DNA from: Lacticaseibacillus porcinae
Lineage (GTDB): Bacteria; Bacillota; Bacilli; Lactobacillales; Lactobacillaceae
DNA length: 53,430 nucleotides
Assembly: GCF_003946305.1 (NCBI RefSeq)
Contig: NZ_RHNS01000021.1
Span: forward strand, 1-53,430
Direction of reading: 5' to 3'
Shown here: positions 7,503 to 16,958 of the stretch, piece by piece
Numbering within the stretch: position 1 is the first letter of the stretch
Layout: every line of letters starts with the position of its first letter
Made by a program: the position numbers and the translations under genes
The notes under the pieces: generated by a model
Told to the model about the DNA's origin: nothing
Databases searched by the model: none
What the model saw: only the letters and a program-made list of their open reading frames with translations

Positions 7503-7548
7503 TTGCTTTTTTGGTCTATACCGGTTATGATGACAACATAGACCAATC
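7503..7548 (+). promoter_or_regulatory. gntR promoter overlapped by an inverted-repeat operator
   Basis: TTGCTT (7503-7508) and TATGAT (7526-7531) lie 17 bp apart. The inverted repeat TTGGTCTAT (7511-7519)/ATAGACCAA (7538-7546) covers spacer, -10 and start site, and 7512-7522 reads TGGTCTATACC. This resembles the TGGTATAGACCA-type sites of NagR/YvoA-family regulators (from memory). Autorepression is the natural reading. Confidence 0.65.
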
Positions 7549-7566
7549 ACGAAAGGACGAGTTTCT

Positions 7567-8268
7567 GTGGAATTCCCAGTATATATTCAAATTCATAATG
7601 CGCTGCGCGAACAAATCGAAGCTGGCAAATGGCAGATCGGCGATCGCATTCCCAGCGAACGCGAACTGGCAGCAAGCTATCAAGTATCGCGGATGACTTT
7701 ACGTCAAGCGATCCAAACCTTAGTTGATGAAGGCATTTTGGAACGGCGGGTCGGCGCCGGGACTTATGTCGCTAATCGCAAAGTGCAAGAAAAAGTTTCT
7801 GGGGTCACCAGTTTTTCTGATGTGATGGTCGCCCAAGGCAAAGTGCCTTCAAGCAAAACCGTTTCTTATCACGTGGCCAAGCCGTCGATTTCTGAAACTG
7901 AGAAATTGCATCTTGACGATAATGTCCAAGTGTTGCGGATGGAACGCGTCCGCTATGGCGATGGGGTGCCGATTTGCTTTGAAGTGGCCACCATTCCGTT
8001 TGATTTGATCAAAGACTTCTCCAAATCTGAAGTGACCACCTCGTTTTATCACACCTTAGAGAAAAAAGGTGGCTATGTGATCGGTGGCGCCCAACAAACT
8101 GTTGGCGCGACAGTTGCTAGCGAACGGATCGCTGATTACTTAGAGATCAAACGCTCTAGTGCGATTTTGCGGCTGCGACAGATCTCATTTTTACAAGACG
8201 GGCGCCCATTTGAATATGTCCGCACGCAATATGTGGCTGACCGGTTCGAATTGGTGCTGGAACGCTAA
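7567..8268 (+). CDS. GntR/HutC-family regulator with UTRA domain
   Basis: The 233-aa DNA-binding protein has an N-terminal winged helix (about 1-70): 'PVYIQIHNALREQIEAGKW', 'IPSERELAASYQVSRMTLRQ' and 'GAGTYVA'. A UTRA effector domain follows (about 85-230; 'RMERVRYGDGVPICFEVATI', ending 'FEYVRTQYVADRFELV'). This architecture is that of NagR/YvoA, which answers to sugar phosphates, but the effector here is unknown. Translation starts at GTG 7567 after AAAGGA. The gene's promoter carries an inverted repeat of the expected kind. Confidence 0.9.
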   Translation: MEFPVYIQIHNALREQIEAGKWQIGDRIPSERELAASYQVSRMTLRQAIQTLVDEGILERRVGAGTYVANRKVQEKVSGVTSFSDVMVAQGKVPSSKTVSYHVAKPSISETEKLHLDDNVQVLRMERVRYGDGVPICFEVATIPFDLIKDFSKSEVTTSFYHTLEKKGGYVIGGAQQTVGATVASERIADYLEIKRSSAILRLRQISFLQDGRPFEYVRTQYVADRFELVLER

Positions 8269-8276
8269 AATCATGA

Positions 8277-8306
8277 CCCCGCGTGAAAATTTTCACGCGG
8301 GGTTTT
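8277..8306 (+). terminator. Terminator of gntR
   Basis: An 11-bp perfect stem CCCCGCGTGAA/TTCACGCGGGG with an AATT loop is followed by TTTT. The T tract overlaps the -35 of the next promoter. Confidence 0.85.
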
Positions 8307-8333
8307 GCTATCTGTCGTGACCCGCGGTAGAAT
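8305..8333 (+). promoter_or_regulatory. Promoter of pncB
   Basis: TTGCTA (8305-8310) and TAGAAT (8328-8333) with a 17-bp spacer. A small palindrome CGCGTAATACGCG at 8355-8367 lies in the leader. Confidence 0.65.
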
Positions 8334-8389
8334 AGTAGCAACACGAAATGAATTCGCGTAATACGCGTAACAATCTGAAAGGTCTAAAC

Positions 8390-9850
8390 ATGACATACGA
8401 AGATGACGGGCTCGCCCTCCATACTGATTTCTACGAATTGAATATGATGTACACTTACTGGAAGCAAGGGATCGCTGAGAAGAATTCGGTGTTTGAAGTT
8501 TACTTCCGCGATTTACCTTTCGGCAGTGGCTTTGCTGTGTTTGCTGGGTTGGAACATGTGGTGCAATATTTACAAGACCTCCATTTTTCCGATTCTGACA
8601 TTGCTTATCTCAAAGACGTCACTGACTATCCGCAAGAATTCTTGGATTACTTGGCGAACTTGAAATTCACTTCAACAGTGCGCTCTGCAGTTGAAGGGGA
8701 CTTGGTGTTCAACAACGAACCGATCTTACAAGTTGAAGGCCCATTGGCACAAGGTCAATTGGTGGAAACTGCGATTTTAAATATCATTAACTATCAAACT
8801 TTAGTGGCCACTAAAGCTGCTCGGATTCGCTCAGTAGTTGGCGATGACCCATTGATGGAATTTGGGACTCGCCGCGCGCAAGAAACTAGCGCCGCGATGT
8901 GGGGCACGCGTGCCGCGTTCATCGGCGGCTTCAACGCGACGTCTAATGTCCGCGCCGGCAAAGTCTTTGGGATCCCGATTTCAGGGACGCATGCGCATGC
9001 GTTAGTCCAAGCTTATCAAGACGACTACACTGCCTTTAAAGCTTACGCTGAAGTGAACCATGATGTGACCTTCTTAGTCGATACTTATGACACCTTGCGT
9101 TCAGGGGTGCCAGCAGCGATCCGTGTCGCTAAGGAAATGGGCGATAAAATCGACTTCCAAGGCGTCCGGATCGATTCTGGGGATATGGCTTATATCTCAA
9201 AGCGTGTGCGCCAACAACTCGATGACGCGGGCTTTACCGACACCAAAATCGTTGCCTCTAATGATTTAGATGAAAACACCATTCAAAACTTAAAGATGCA
9301 AGGGGCTAAAATCGATACTTGGGGCGTTGGGACCAAAGTGATCACTGCTTTTGATCACCCAGCTTTAGGTGCGGTGTACAAATTGGTGGCCATTGAAGAT
9401 GATCATGGTGAAATGGCTGATACCATTAAGTTATCTTCTAATGCCGAAAAAGTCTCCACCCCAGGCAAAAAGCAAGTTTGGCGGATCACCCGTAACGCCA
9501 ATGGCAAGTCTGAAGGTGACTATGTGGCGTTAGCTTATGAAGATGTGGAAAGCTTGGAAGAATTGTACATGTTCCATCCAAACTTCACTTACATCAACAA
9601 AACCGTCACTGATTTTGATGCGCGGCCATTGTTGCAAACGATTTTTGATCATGGGGACTTGGTTTACAAGTTACCGAAACTGGTCGACATTCGCAAGTTT
9701 GCCATGCAATGTGTCGAATCACTGTGGGACGAATACACCCGTGTGCTCAACCCACAAGATTATCCTGTCGACTTGTCACAAGCCGCTTGGGATAATAAAA
9801 TGGCGATCATTCGCCGGATCAAAGAAAAAATCAACTGGCGTCAAGCTTAA
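8390..9850 (+). CDS. pncB: Nicotinate phosphoribosyltransferase
   Basis: The 486-aa cytosolic enzyme couples nicotinate with PRPP to nicotinate mononucleotide in NAD salvage. Recognisable blocks are 'LHTDFYELNMMYTYWK' near the start, 'EFGTRRAQETSAAMWGTRAA' (active-site region with the phosphorylatable His replaced or displaced, as in many Gram-positive forms), 'GTHAHALVQAY', 'DTYDTLRSGVPAA' and 'GVRIDSGDMAYISK'. Length fits the long Firmicutes type. The start is the ATG at 8390 after GAAAGG; the frame extends 14 codons upstream without a ribosome site. It is single and has its own promoter. Confidence 0.93.
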   Translation: MTYEDDGLALHTDFYELNMMYTYWKQGIAEKNSVFEVYFRDLPFGSGFAVFAGLEHVVQYLQDLHFSDSDIAYLKDVTDYPQEFLDYLANLKFTSTVRSAVEGDLVFNNEPILQVEGPLAQGQLVETAILNIINYQTLVATKAARIRSVVGDDPLMEFGTRRAQETSAAMWGTRAAFIGGFNATSNVRAGKVFGIPISGTHAHALVQAYQDDYTAFKAYAEVNHDVTFLVDTYDTLRSGVPAAIRVAKEMGDKIDFQGVRIDSGDMAYISKRVRQQLDDAGFTDTKIVASNDLDENTIQNLKMQGAKIDTWGVGTKVITAFDHPALGAVYKLVAIEDDHGEMADTIKLSSNAEKVSTPGKKQVWRITRNANGKSEGDYVALAYEDVESLEELYMFHPNFTYINKTVTDFDARPLLQTIFDHGDLVYKLPKLVDIRKFAMQCVESLWDEYTRVLNPQDYPVDLSQAAWDNKMAIIRRIKEKINWRQA

Positions 9851-9882
9851 CCTCAACAAGGCTGAGACAAAAAGCGGTTTTA

Positions 9883-9964
9883 GCCCAAAATATAAGTGCC
9901 CCTGTGCCACGGTTTGTTTTAAACCGCGGTGCAGGGGCATTTATATTGCTGGGCGTTGTTTTTT
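9883..9964. repeat. Large imperfect palindrome, possible terminator or REP-like element
   Basis: Positions 9889-9915 fold back on 9921-9947: AATATAA..TGCCCCTG..CC.CGGTTT with AAACCG.GG..CAGGGGCA..TATATT. An outer GCCCA/TGGGC pair (9883-9887/9950-9954) and a T6 tract follow. It lies after pncB and can act as its terminator. Its length suggests a repeat element, but no second copy is in the window. Confidence 0.6.
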
Positions 9965-10088
9965 GGAACGCGACTAGACTCAAATTTGGAATAATGTCTT
10001 GGCTACTTTTTGTGATGTTTGTGTGAAGTCACTAGCAACGGCGCAGCCAACGCGATATAACAATAGTAATAAACTCACGAGGTGGCCC

Positions 10089-11033
10089 ATGAAAAAAGTA
10101 TTATTACCCAAAATTGCAGACGATTTGACCGATCATTATTTAGCCAAACATGGCTATGCCGTGGTGACTTGCGACAATCCTGGTGTTGATGAGATCATGC
10201 AGCTAGCCCCTGATGCCGCAGGAATTATGATGATCTCCAAACCGATCCCAAATACCTTGTATGCGCAATTGCCCAATTTAGAGATTTTGGCGCGGCGAGG
10301 CGTGGGCTTTGATGCCATTGATGTCGACTATGCCGCCAAACAAGGGGTGTGGGTGACCAATGCGCCAGGGGCCAATGCGCGAACTGTTGCCGAATTAGCG
10401 TTGATGGACATGTTGATGTTAGCGCGACAGTTTCATGCGGTGGATTTAAAAACGCGTGTCAACGACTGGACTGGTGCCTATCAAGGGTTATTAGGCCATG
10501 AACTATTTGGAGCCACCGTGGGGATCGTTGGGGTCGGCCACGTCGGCCAAACCCTTGCAGAAATGTGTCATGCGTTGGGGATGCAAGTGTTGTTATATGA
10601 CCGCCATCCTCGCGCCGATCAAACTGCTGGTGAATATGTGCAGTGGGACGACTTGTTTAAACGTTCAGATTATGTCAGCTTGCACCTTGCTTCAGTGCCT
10701 GAAACCAAACATTGTGTCTCGACTCGAGAATTTGAATTGATGAAGCCCACTGCTAGTTTGATCAACTTGGCGCGTGGGGCAGTGGTTGATACTGAGGCAT
10801 TGGTCGAGGCATTGCAGACGCAACAAATCGCTCAAGCGGCGTTAGATGTCTTTGAACAAGAACCGCTATCTGCAGATCATGTCCTGTTTCAAATGCCGAA
10901 TGTGATCTTAACGCCACATATTGGGGCCAACACCATTGAAGCCAATCGGAAAATGGCGCTGATCGCTGCCAAACAAATTGATTTGGTGTTAAGTGGTCGT
11001 CAACCTGAATATCCAGTGAACCAACCGCAGTGA
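10089..11033 (+). CDS. D-isomer specific 2-hydroxyacid dehydrogenase
   Basis: The 314-aa NAD(P)-dependent oxidoreductase interconverts a 2-hydroxy- and a 2-oxoacid. The substrate-binding half has 'LARRGVGFDAIDVD' and 'NAPGANARTVAELALMDML'. The coenzyme half has the Rossmann motif GIVGVGHVGQT. The catalytic Arg (NLARGAVVD), Glu (FEQEPL) and His (TPHIGA) are all present. Size and motifs fit phosphoglycerate dehydrogenase-like or hydroxypyruvate/glyoxylate reductase members; the short form lacks an ACT domain, so serine synthesis is uncertain. The start is the ATG at 10089 after GAGGTGG rather than an upstream in-frame ATG at 9999. Confidence 0.88.
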   Translation: MKKVLLPKIADDLTDHYLAKHGYAVVTCDNPGVDEIMQLAPDAAGIMMISKPIPNTLYAQLPNLEILARRGVGFDAIDVDYAAKQGVWVTNAPGANARTVAELALMDMLMLARQFHAVDLKTRVNDWTGAYQGLLGHELFGATVGIVGVGHVGQTLAEMCHALGMQVLLYDRHPRADQTAGEYVQWDDLFKRSDYVSLHLASVPETKHCVSTREFELMKPTASLINLARGAVVDTEALVEALQTQQIAQAALDVFEQEPLSADHVLFQMPNVILTPHIGANTIEANRKMALIAAKQIDLVLSGRQPEYPVNQPQ

Positions 11034-11165
11034 TCCCCCGATTGGTAAAATCACCAACTTTTTGTCAGGTAAGGTTTCACCGTTGCTACAAGAAATCGGT
11101 ATTTAATGGTAGAATTGAAACCATGAGTGTGAAAACCACACAACAATAATGAAAGCAGGGATACG

Positions 11166-11462
11166 ATGATCTCAAAAGATAGCGTCGCACACGTCGCTGA
11201 ATTATCGCGCTTAGCATTCAGTGATGCTGAACTCGACCAATTCACCAACCAACTCGACGACATTTTAAATATGGTGGATCAACTGGAAACCGTTGATACG
11301 ACAGGCGTTCCCGCCACGACCCAATCCATCCACTTGCAAAATGTGATGCGCGAAGATGTCGCGGTCAATGATACCAAGACTGAAGACTTATTCAAAAACG
11401 TCCCAACGTCAAAAGGCACCTTGATTCAAGTACCTGCCATCATCGACAAGGAGGAAGACTAG
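11166..11462 (+). CDS. gatC: Asp-tRNA(Asn)/Glu-tRNA(Gln) amidotransferase subunit C
   Basis: The 98-aa helical subunit tethers GatA and GatB in the complex that amidates Glu-tRNA(Gln), and sometimes Asp-tRNA(Asn). The N-terminal '[17 protein letters not shown]' and '[16 protein letters not shown]' helices are characteristic, as is the extended belt ending near 'VPAIID'. GatA starts 1 nt after the stop and its ribosome site lies inside gatC, so translation is coupled. It is first in a gatCAB operon. Confidence 0.95.
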   Translation: MISKDSVAHVAELSRLAFSDAELDQFTNQLDDILNMVDQLETVDTTGVPATTQSIHLQNVMREDVAVNDTKTEDLFKNVPTSKGTLIQVPAIIDKEED

Positions 11463-11463
11463 T

Positions 11464-12918
11464 TTGGATTACTTTACAACAAACATTGACGCGTTGCATG
11501 ATCAATTAGTCGCAGGGACCATTACCAGTGCCGACTTGACGAAAGATACCTTAGCCAAAATCGCTGAAATCGATCCTGAAATCGATGCCTTCTTGAACTT
11601 GAACGACCAAGCTCAGGCTCAAGCTGAAGCGGTTGACGCTGCCGGCATCAACAAAGATCAACCATTGTCAGGGATCCCAGTGGCGATCAAAGATAACATC
11701 GTCACCAAAGACTTGACCACCACTGCAGCGTCTAAGATGTTGGAAAACTTCGTCCCGATTTATGATGCCACTGTCGTTGAAAAGCTCAACGCAGCTGGTG
11801 CCATTAACGTCGGGAAGTTGAACATGGACGAATTTGCCATGGGCTCTTCCACTGAAAACTCCGCCTTTAAAACCACGAAAAACGCTTGGGATCACACCAA
11901 GGTGCCTGGTGGTTCTTCAGGTGGCTCTGCTGCTGCAGTTGCTTCTGGTCAAGTGCTGGCAGCGCTTGGGACTGATACTGGCGGCTCCATTCGCCAGCCA
12001 GCAGCGTTCAACGGGATCGTTGGCTTCAAACCAACGTATGGCCGCGTTTCTCGTTGGGGGTTGATCGCCTTTGGTTCTAGCTTAGATGCCATTGGGACGT
12101 TGACCCGCTCGGTGAAAGACTCTGCTCGTGTCTTGAATGTCATCGCCGGCCATGACGAGAAAGATTCCACTTCTGCAGACTTTGATGTCCCTGATTTTAC
12201 TGAAAAAATCGGTCAAAGCATCAAAGGAATGAAAATCGCTTTACCTGAAGAATATTTAGGTGAAGGGGTCGATCCGCAAATTGTGGCGGCCATTCAAAAA
12301 GCCGCTGATCAATTCCGCGCATTAGGCGCAACGGTGGATACAGTATCCTTGCCACATACCAAATATGCGGTACCCGCTTATTACATCATCGCCAGTTCTG
12401 AAGCCTCTTCCAACTTACAACGTTTTGATGGGATCCGCTATGGCTTCCGTGCTAAAGACGTGAAGAACTTGACCGATGTTTATGTCCGTTCCCGTTCTGA
12501 AGGCTTCGGCCCAGAAGTCAAGCGCCGGATCATGTTAGGGACGTTCTCATTGTCTGCTGGTTTCTACGATGCTTACTTCAAGAAGGCAGCCCAAGTGCGG
12601 ACGTTGATCACCGAAGACTTCAACAAAGTCTTTGAAAACTATGACTTAGTGATGGGGCCAACCACACCGACGACTGCCTTTGGTATCGGTGAAAAAGTCA
12701 CCGATCCATTGACCATGTACATGAACGACATTTTGACGATCCCTGTGAACTTAGCCGGGTTGCCAGCAGCGTCGATCCCTGCCGGCTTTGTGGATAACAT
12801 GCCAGTGGGCTTGCAATTGATCGCCAAGCATTTTGACGAAAGCACGATTTATCAAGCGGCTGACGCCTTTGAAAGCCAAAACGATTACCTTGACTTGATC
12901 CCAGGAGGTGCACGTTAA
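11464..12918 (+). CDS. gatA: Asp-tRNA(Asn)/Glu-tRNA(Gln) amidotransferase subunit A
   Basis: The 484-aa amidase releases ammonia from glutamine for transfer in GatB. The amidase signature is clear: catalytic Lys in PVAIKDN, the Gly/Ser-rich '[14 protein letters not shown]', and the Ser-cisSer-Lys triad completed by '[15 protein letters not shown]'. Length is standard. It begins with TTG at 11464, 9 nt after AGGAGG, and overlaps gatB by one base (TAATG), so the subunits are translationally coupled. Confidence 0.96.
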   Translation: MDYFTTNIDALHDQLVAGTITSADLTKDTLAKIAEIDPEIDAFLNLNDQAQAQAEAVDAAGINKDQPLSGIPVAIKDNIVTKDLTTTAASKMLENFVPIYDATVVEKLNAAGAINVGKLNMDEFAMGSSTENSAFKTTKNAWDHTKVPGGSSGGSAAAVASGQVLAALGTDTGGSIRQPAAFNGIVGFKPTYGRVSRWGLIAFGSSLDAIGTLTRSVKDSARVLNVIAGHDEKDSTSADFDVPDFTEKIGQSIKGMKIALPEEYLGEGVDPQIVAAIQKAADQFRALGATVDTVSLPHTKYAVPAYYIIASSEASSNLQRFDGIRYGFRAKDVKNLTDVYVRSRSEGFGPEVKRRIMLGTFSLSAGFYDAYFKKAAQVRTLITEDFNKVFENYDLVMGPTTPTTAFGIGEKVTDPLTMYMNDILTIPVNLAGLPAASIPAGFVDNMPVGLQLIAKHFDESTIYQAADAFESQNDYLDLIPGGAR

Positions 12919-14348
12919 TGAACTTTGAAACGACCATCGGCCTGGAAGTCCATGTCGAGTTAAAAACCAAATCTAAAATGTTCTCCCCATCTCCAGTATC
13001 TTATGGGGCAGAACCTAACACCCAAACCAACGTCATTGATTGGGGCTTCCCAGGGGTTTTGCCCACGATCAACAAAGGCGCCTACTCCTATGGCATCATG
13101 GTGGCGTTAGCCTTACACGCTGACATCACCCGCGATACCCACTTTGATCGCAAGAACTACTTCTATCCTGATAACCCCAAAGCTTACCAAGTGACCCAAG
13201 CAGAACAACCGCTGGCCACGAATGGTTGGGTGGAAATCGAAGTTGACGGTAAAAAGAAGAAAATCGGGATCGCCGAACTTCACGTTGAAGAAGATGCCGG
13301 GAAGAACCAACATGAACCTGATGGCTATTCTTATGTCGATTTGAACCGTCAAGGCACACCATTAGTTGAAATCGTGTCTAAGCCTGACATCGCCAGTCCT
13401 GAAGAAGCCTATCAATACTTGGAACAACTGCGTCAAATCGTACAGTTCACCGGCGCTTCTGATGTGAAAATGGAAGAAGGGTCCATGCGTGTGGATACCA
13501 ACCTGTCCGTTGCGCCAATTGGTGCTGACCAATATGGGACGAAGACTGAAATCAAGAACTTGAACTCCTTCAACCATGTCCGCGATGGCTTAGCCTACGA
13601 ACAAACTCGTCAACAAGCCGTGTTGCGTGCAGGCGGTGAAATTCGTCAAGAAACCCGTCGTTGGGATGTCGACAAAAAAGAAACCATTTTAATGCGGGTC
13701 AAAGAAGGGGCGGATGATTACCGTTACTTCCCAGAACCAGACTTGCCACCTGTGCATGTGTCGCAAAAATGGATCGATGAAGTCGCAGGGCGTTTACCAC
13801 AACCACCTGCAGCACGTCGGGCGCATTACGTCGCTGACTGGGGCATTCCAGAATATGATGCTGGCGTGTTGACCCAAACGCTTGAAATGGCGAACTTCTT
13901 TGAAGCCACTGTTGCTGCAGGCGCTGATGCCAAGTTAGCCTCTAACTGGTTGATGGGTGAAGTGTCTGGGTATTTGAACGCCCAACATCAAGAACTTAAA
14001 GATGTGGCGTTGACACCAGAACATTTAGCTGGGATGATCATTTTGATTTCTGATGGGACGATTTCTTCGAAGATCGCCAAGAAAGTCTTCAAAGAGATCA
14101 TCACCAACGACACTGATCCTAAAGCTTTCGTTGAAGCCAAAGGAATGGTGCAGTTGTCAGATCCGGCACAACTCACACCGATCATTGATGCCGTGTTAGA
14201 TGATAACCAACAATCGATCGATGACTTTAAAGCTGGTAAAGATCGCGCCATTGGCTTCTTGGTGGGGAACATCATGAAGCAGACTCGCGGGAAGGCCAAT
14301 CCAAAAGTCGTCAACCAGATCTTGATGCAAGAAATCAAGAAACGTTAA
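12918..14348 (+). CDS. gatB: Asp-tRNA(Asn)/Glu-tRNA(Gln) amidotransferase subunit B
   Basis: The 476-aa subunit binds misacylated tRNA and activates its side chain with ATP. Family blocks include '[20 protein letters not shown]', '[18 protein letters not shown]', '[12 protein letters not shown]' and '[17 protein letters not shown]', with the YqeY-like helical tail at the C-terminus. The ribosome site CCAGGAGG is within gatA. It is the last gene of gatCAB, ending at a strong terminator. Its presence fits a lineage that makes Gln-tRNA(Gln) indirectly; the tRNA-Gln at 6.4 kb is a substrate. Confidence 0.96.
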   Translation: MNFETTIGLEVHVELKTKSKMFSPSPVSYGAEPNTQTNVIDWGFPGVLPTINKGAYSYGIMVALALHADITRDTHFDRKNYFYPDNPKAYQVTQAEQPLATNGWVEIEVDGKKKKIGIAELHVEEDAGKNQHEPDGYSYVDLNRQGTPLVEIVSKPDIASPEEAYQYLEQLRQIVQFTGASDVKMEEGSMRVDTNLSVAPIGADQYGTKTEIKNLNSFNHVRDGLAYEQTRQQAVLRAGGEIRQETRRWDVDKKETILMRVKEGADDYRYFPEPDLPPVHVSQKWIDEVAGRLPQPPAARRAHYVADWGIPEYDAGVLTQTLEMANFFEATVAAGADAKLASNWLMGEVSGYLNAQHQELKDVALTPEHLAGMIILISDGTISSKIAKKVFKEIITNDTDPKAFVEAKGMVQLSDPAQLTPIIDAVLDDNQQSIDDFKAGKDRAIGFLVGNIMKQTRGKANPKVVNQILMQEIKKR

Positions 14349-14362
14349 TTGAAGTGAATGGA

Positions 14363-14395
14363 AAGTCGCGATGTTGCATCGCGGCTTTTTATTTT
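14363..14395 (+). terminator. Terminator of gatCAB
   Basis: The stem AAGTCGCGATG/CATCGCGGCTT (one wobble) with a TTG loop is followed by T5 and ATTTT. Confidence 0.85.
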
Positions 14396-14610
14396 GGGTA
14401 CAAAATTTGCAGAAGGTGACGACAGTGCCGTCAAGATTGACACTGTTGAAGTGAGTCATGAGTCAGGACGTTAGCGGACGTTGAAGCAATCGCCAGAGCT
14501 TTACCAACTTTTAAACATGACAACCGCACGGCTGGCGCCTTTTACACTAGATTTTATGGACGCAATCGCGCATAATTAATGTGGAATCTTTTTGTGAAAG
14601 GACGTGCAAG

Positions 14611-15624
14611 ATGACTCAACGCGCACGATTGATCTATAACCCAACCAGCGGCAACGAAGGTATGAAGCGGTATGTCGCCGATATTTTAGACGTGATGGAA
14701 CAAGCTGGCTATGAATCCAGCGCTTACCAAACTACGCCAGAACCTTTTTCCGCCAAAAAAGAGGCATCTCGTGCCACCCTTGATGGCTTTGATCTGATCG
14801 TGGCTGCCGGCGGCGATGGCACCATCAATGAAGTCGTTAACGGCATCGCGCCTCACCGCCATCGTCCGAAAATGGCGATCATTCCAGCAGGTACCACCAA
14901 CGACTATGCTCGCGCATTGGCGATCCCTCGAGAAGATCCAGTCGCAGCGGCGAAAGTGATTTTAGCTGGGCAAACATTGCGGATGGATATTGGGAAAGCC
15001 AATAAACATTACTTTATGAACATTGCCGCTGGCGGGTTGTTATCAGAACTCACTTACGGCGTGCCAAGTGAATTTAAGTCGATTTTTGGCTACTTTGCTT
15101 ATTTGATCAAAGGCGCTGAAATGTTGCCTGCCATCAAACAGTTCCCGATCCACTTGGAATATGACGATGGCGTGTATGACGGGCCTGCGTCGATGTTCTT
15201 GTTAGCAATGACTAATTCTATTGGCGGCTTCGAACAAATCGTCCCAGATTCAAGTCTCGGGGATGGCAAATTCTCTTTGATCGTAGTCAAAACCGCGAAA
15301 CTCCCTGAATACTTAGTGTTGATGGGTAAAGTCTTGAATGGTGGCAAACATGTTGATGATCCAAACATCATTTACACCAAAACCACGAACTTAACCGTGA
15401 CCCGCGAAGATGGCGAAGAAATGAAAGTCAACTTAGATGGGGAATACGGCGGTTCAGCGCCAATGAGCTTCCAAAACTTGCGGCAACATATTGAAATGTA
15501 TGCCAACATCGCTGACATTCCAGCAAACAACATCGCTGACGACACTGCGCAACGAGATTACTTACAAGAAGTCGAAAGTATTTCTGAATCAGATATCGAC
15601 GGTGACGGCAAAATCGGGAAATAA
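14611..15624 (+). CDS. Diacylglycerol kinase-family lipid kinase (DgkB/YegS type)
   Basis: The 337-aa cytosolic or peripheral enzyme phosphorylates diacylglycerol, returning it to phosphatidate during lipid and lipoteichoic-acid turnover. The catalytic domain shows 'RLIYNPTSGNEGMKRY', the nucleotide loop GGDGTINEVVNG, and 'IPAGTTNDYARALAIPR'. The C-terminal beta domain has 'DSSLGDGKFSLIVVK'. The last residues, SDIDGDGKIGK, resemble a single EF-hand loop and are not part of the kinase fold. The start is the ATG at 14611 after GAAAGGACG; an upstream in-frame GTG has no ribosome site. Confidence 0.9.
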   Translation: MTQRARLIYNPTSGNEGMKRYVADILDVMEQAGYESSAYQTTPEPFSAKKEASRATLDGFDLIVAAGGDGTINEVVNGIAPHRHRPKMAIIPAGTTNDYARALAIPREDPVAAAKVILAGQTLRMDIGKANKHYFMNIAAGGLLSELTYGVPSEFKSIFGYFAYLIKGAEMLPAIKQFPIHLEYDDGVYDGPASMFLLAMTNSIGGFEQIVPDSSLGDGKFSLIVVKTAKLPEYLVLMGKVLNGGKHVDDPNIIYTKTTNLTVTREDGEEMKVNLDGEYGGSAPMSFQNLRQHIEMYANIADIPANNIADDTAQRDYLQEVESISESDIDGDGKIGK

Positions 15625-15629
15625 AAACA

Positions 15630-15671
15630 AAAATTCGGCAGCTCATCACGATGTGAGCTGCCGGATTTTTA
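15630..15671. terminator. Bidirectional terminator between convergent genes
   Basis: CGGCAGCTCA (15636-15645) pairs with TGAGCTGCCG (15654-15663). ATTTTT follows on the plus strand and A-runs precede it, so it serves both dgkB and the convergent GGDEF gene. Confidence 0.85.
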
Positions 15672-15672
15672 A

Positions 15673-16812
15673 TTAGGCACCGAAAATGGTTTCGTCGATC
15701 GCCAAGCGGTTGCGACCTGCATTTTTGGCTAAGTATAACGCTTGATCAGCGCGTTTGAAAGTGGTGGTGGCATCGCGATCTTCGACTTTTGCTTGAGTCA
15801 ACCCAAAGCTGGCGGTGATGCTTAAGGTCCCAACTTCAGTGGCGATTTGTAAGTTGCGGACGCAATACAAGGCATCCATGGCAATTTGTTGAGCGAGTTG
15901 ATCATGGGTATCGGGTAAGATCACCGCAAATTCTTCGCCGCCGGTGCGATACACATGATAATTGGGATCATGGCTTTGAAGCATTGCGTCAAGTGCTGAA
16001 GCAGTGGCTTTCAACGTCGCGTTGCCAGCTAAGTGGCCGTATGTGTCATTGATCGCCTTGAAATGATCGAGGTCAAAAGTCATCACCCCAAGCGGTTGGT
16101 CCAGTGAAGCCTCAGCATAAGCTTGGGTGAGGTCATGTTGAAACATCGCCCAGTTCCGCACCCCGCTTAACGCATCAAATTGGGTTTCATGGGTCAACCG
16201 TGCGACCACTAAATCAGAATCACGTTGGCTGCGGCCATTGGCAAAAAGCACCAACATTGCCAAGGCAAAGCCCATGAAATTCCCGAAAACGATCACTGCC
16301 GTTGGGTGCCAACGCAGCCACAACAACACCCAAAAGCTCGCGTCGATCACCAATGGTGGAAAGGCAAATAACCAAGGATTATCTGGAGACCAGTTTTTGG
16401 CGTAGTGACTTTCAAAGAACAATGCGGAGCCGACGACCGTCAACACCAACCATAAAATCACGGTGCGGCCGCCAGTTTCAATGAAGGTGAGGCATTCGAC
16501 CACTTTTAAAATTAAAAAGGCCCAAATATTGTTGATCATTAAGTCGGTATACATGATCATCAATAATTGTAAATTGATCAACGCCCAATACAAGACGATA
16601 TCTTCGCTATTGGCGGCGATGTTCATGATGCGCATCGCTAACATCAACGCGCTGACCCCAATCACCAATGGGAAAGTTTGTTGAAATTGACCGACATTAT
16701 GTTTCTTGGCGGCGCGTTGGGCGGAGTACTGTTCTAACATGCTGAAATAAACGGTGTAACCTAGTGACCCAAGCACGGTTAGAACCACTGTTGTCAAGAT
16801 CTGTGCAAACAT
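15673..16812 (-). CDS. Membrane GGDEF protein (probable diguanylate cyclase), copy 1
   Basis: The 379-aa protein has about six membrane helices (residues 1-200), a short linker and a C-terminal GGDEF domain. The active loop reads GGEEF at 291-295, preceded by 'MTFDLDHFKAINDTYGHLAGN', the usual metal/GTP-binding block. These features support c-di-GMP synthesis. The allosteric RxxD I-site expected just upstream (about 282-285) is replaced by DPNY, so product inhibition should be weak. The start is the ATG at 16812 after GGAGG. It is a clear paralogue of the next gene upstream. No EAL or PilZ protein is in the window. Confidence 0.88.
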   Translation of the reverse strand: MFAQILTTVVLTVLGSLGYTVYFSMLEQYSAQRAAKKHNVGQFQQTFPLVIGVSALMLAMRIMNIAANSEDIVLYWALINLQLLMIMYTDLMINNIWAFLILKVVECLTFIETGGRTVILWLVLTVVGSALFFESHYAKNWSPDNPWLFAFPPLVIDASFWVLLWLRWHPTAVIVFGNFMGFALAMLVLFANGRSQRDSDLVVARLTHETQFDALSGVRNWAMFQHDLTQAYAEASLDQPLGVMTFDLDHFKAINDTYGHLAGNATLKATASALDAMLQSHDPNYHVYRTGGEEFAVILPDTHDQLAQQIAMDALYCVRNLQIATEVGTLSITASFGLTQAKVEDRDATTTFKRADQALYLAKNAGRNRLAIDETIFGA

Positions 16813-16836
16813 GTGCCTCGCCTCCATTCTATCTTT

Positions 16837-16865
16837 AGATTACTCATCATTCAGGTCGAACTCAA
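16837..16865 (-). promoter_or_regulatory. Promoter of GGDEF copy 1
   Basis: On the minus strand TTGAGT (16865-16860) and TAATCT (16842-16837) are 17 bp apart, about 25 bp before the start codon. Confidence 0.6.
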
Positions 16866-16908
16866 GGAAATATTATCCTAATGATGAAAAAATAATACCT
16901 ATGTTTGT

Positions 16909-16953
16909 AAAAAAGCTTCTGCAGGCACGACAACCGTGTTTTGCAGAAGCTTT
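16909..16953 (-). terminator. Terminator of GGDEF copy 2
   Basis: A 12-bp perfect stem, AAAGCTTCTGCA (16912-16923) with TGCAGAAGCTTT (16942-16953), is followed on the minus strand by TTTTTT. It separates the two GGDEF genes into distinct units. Confidence 0.8.
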
Positions 16954-16958
16954 CATCA

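Noticed and set aside
11082-11115. A sigma-A promoter for gatCAB from TTGCTA and TAGAAT
   Set aside because: The spacer would be 21 bp, too long, so I did not list it. The real promoter is probably in this gap but not clear.
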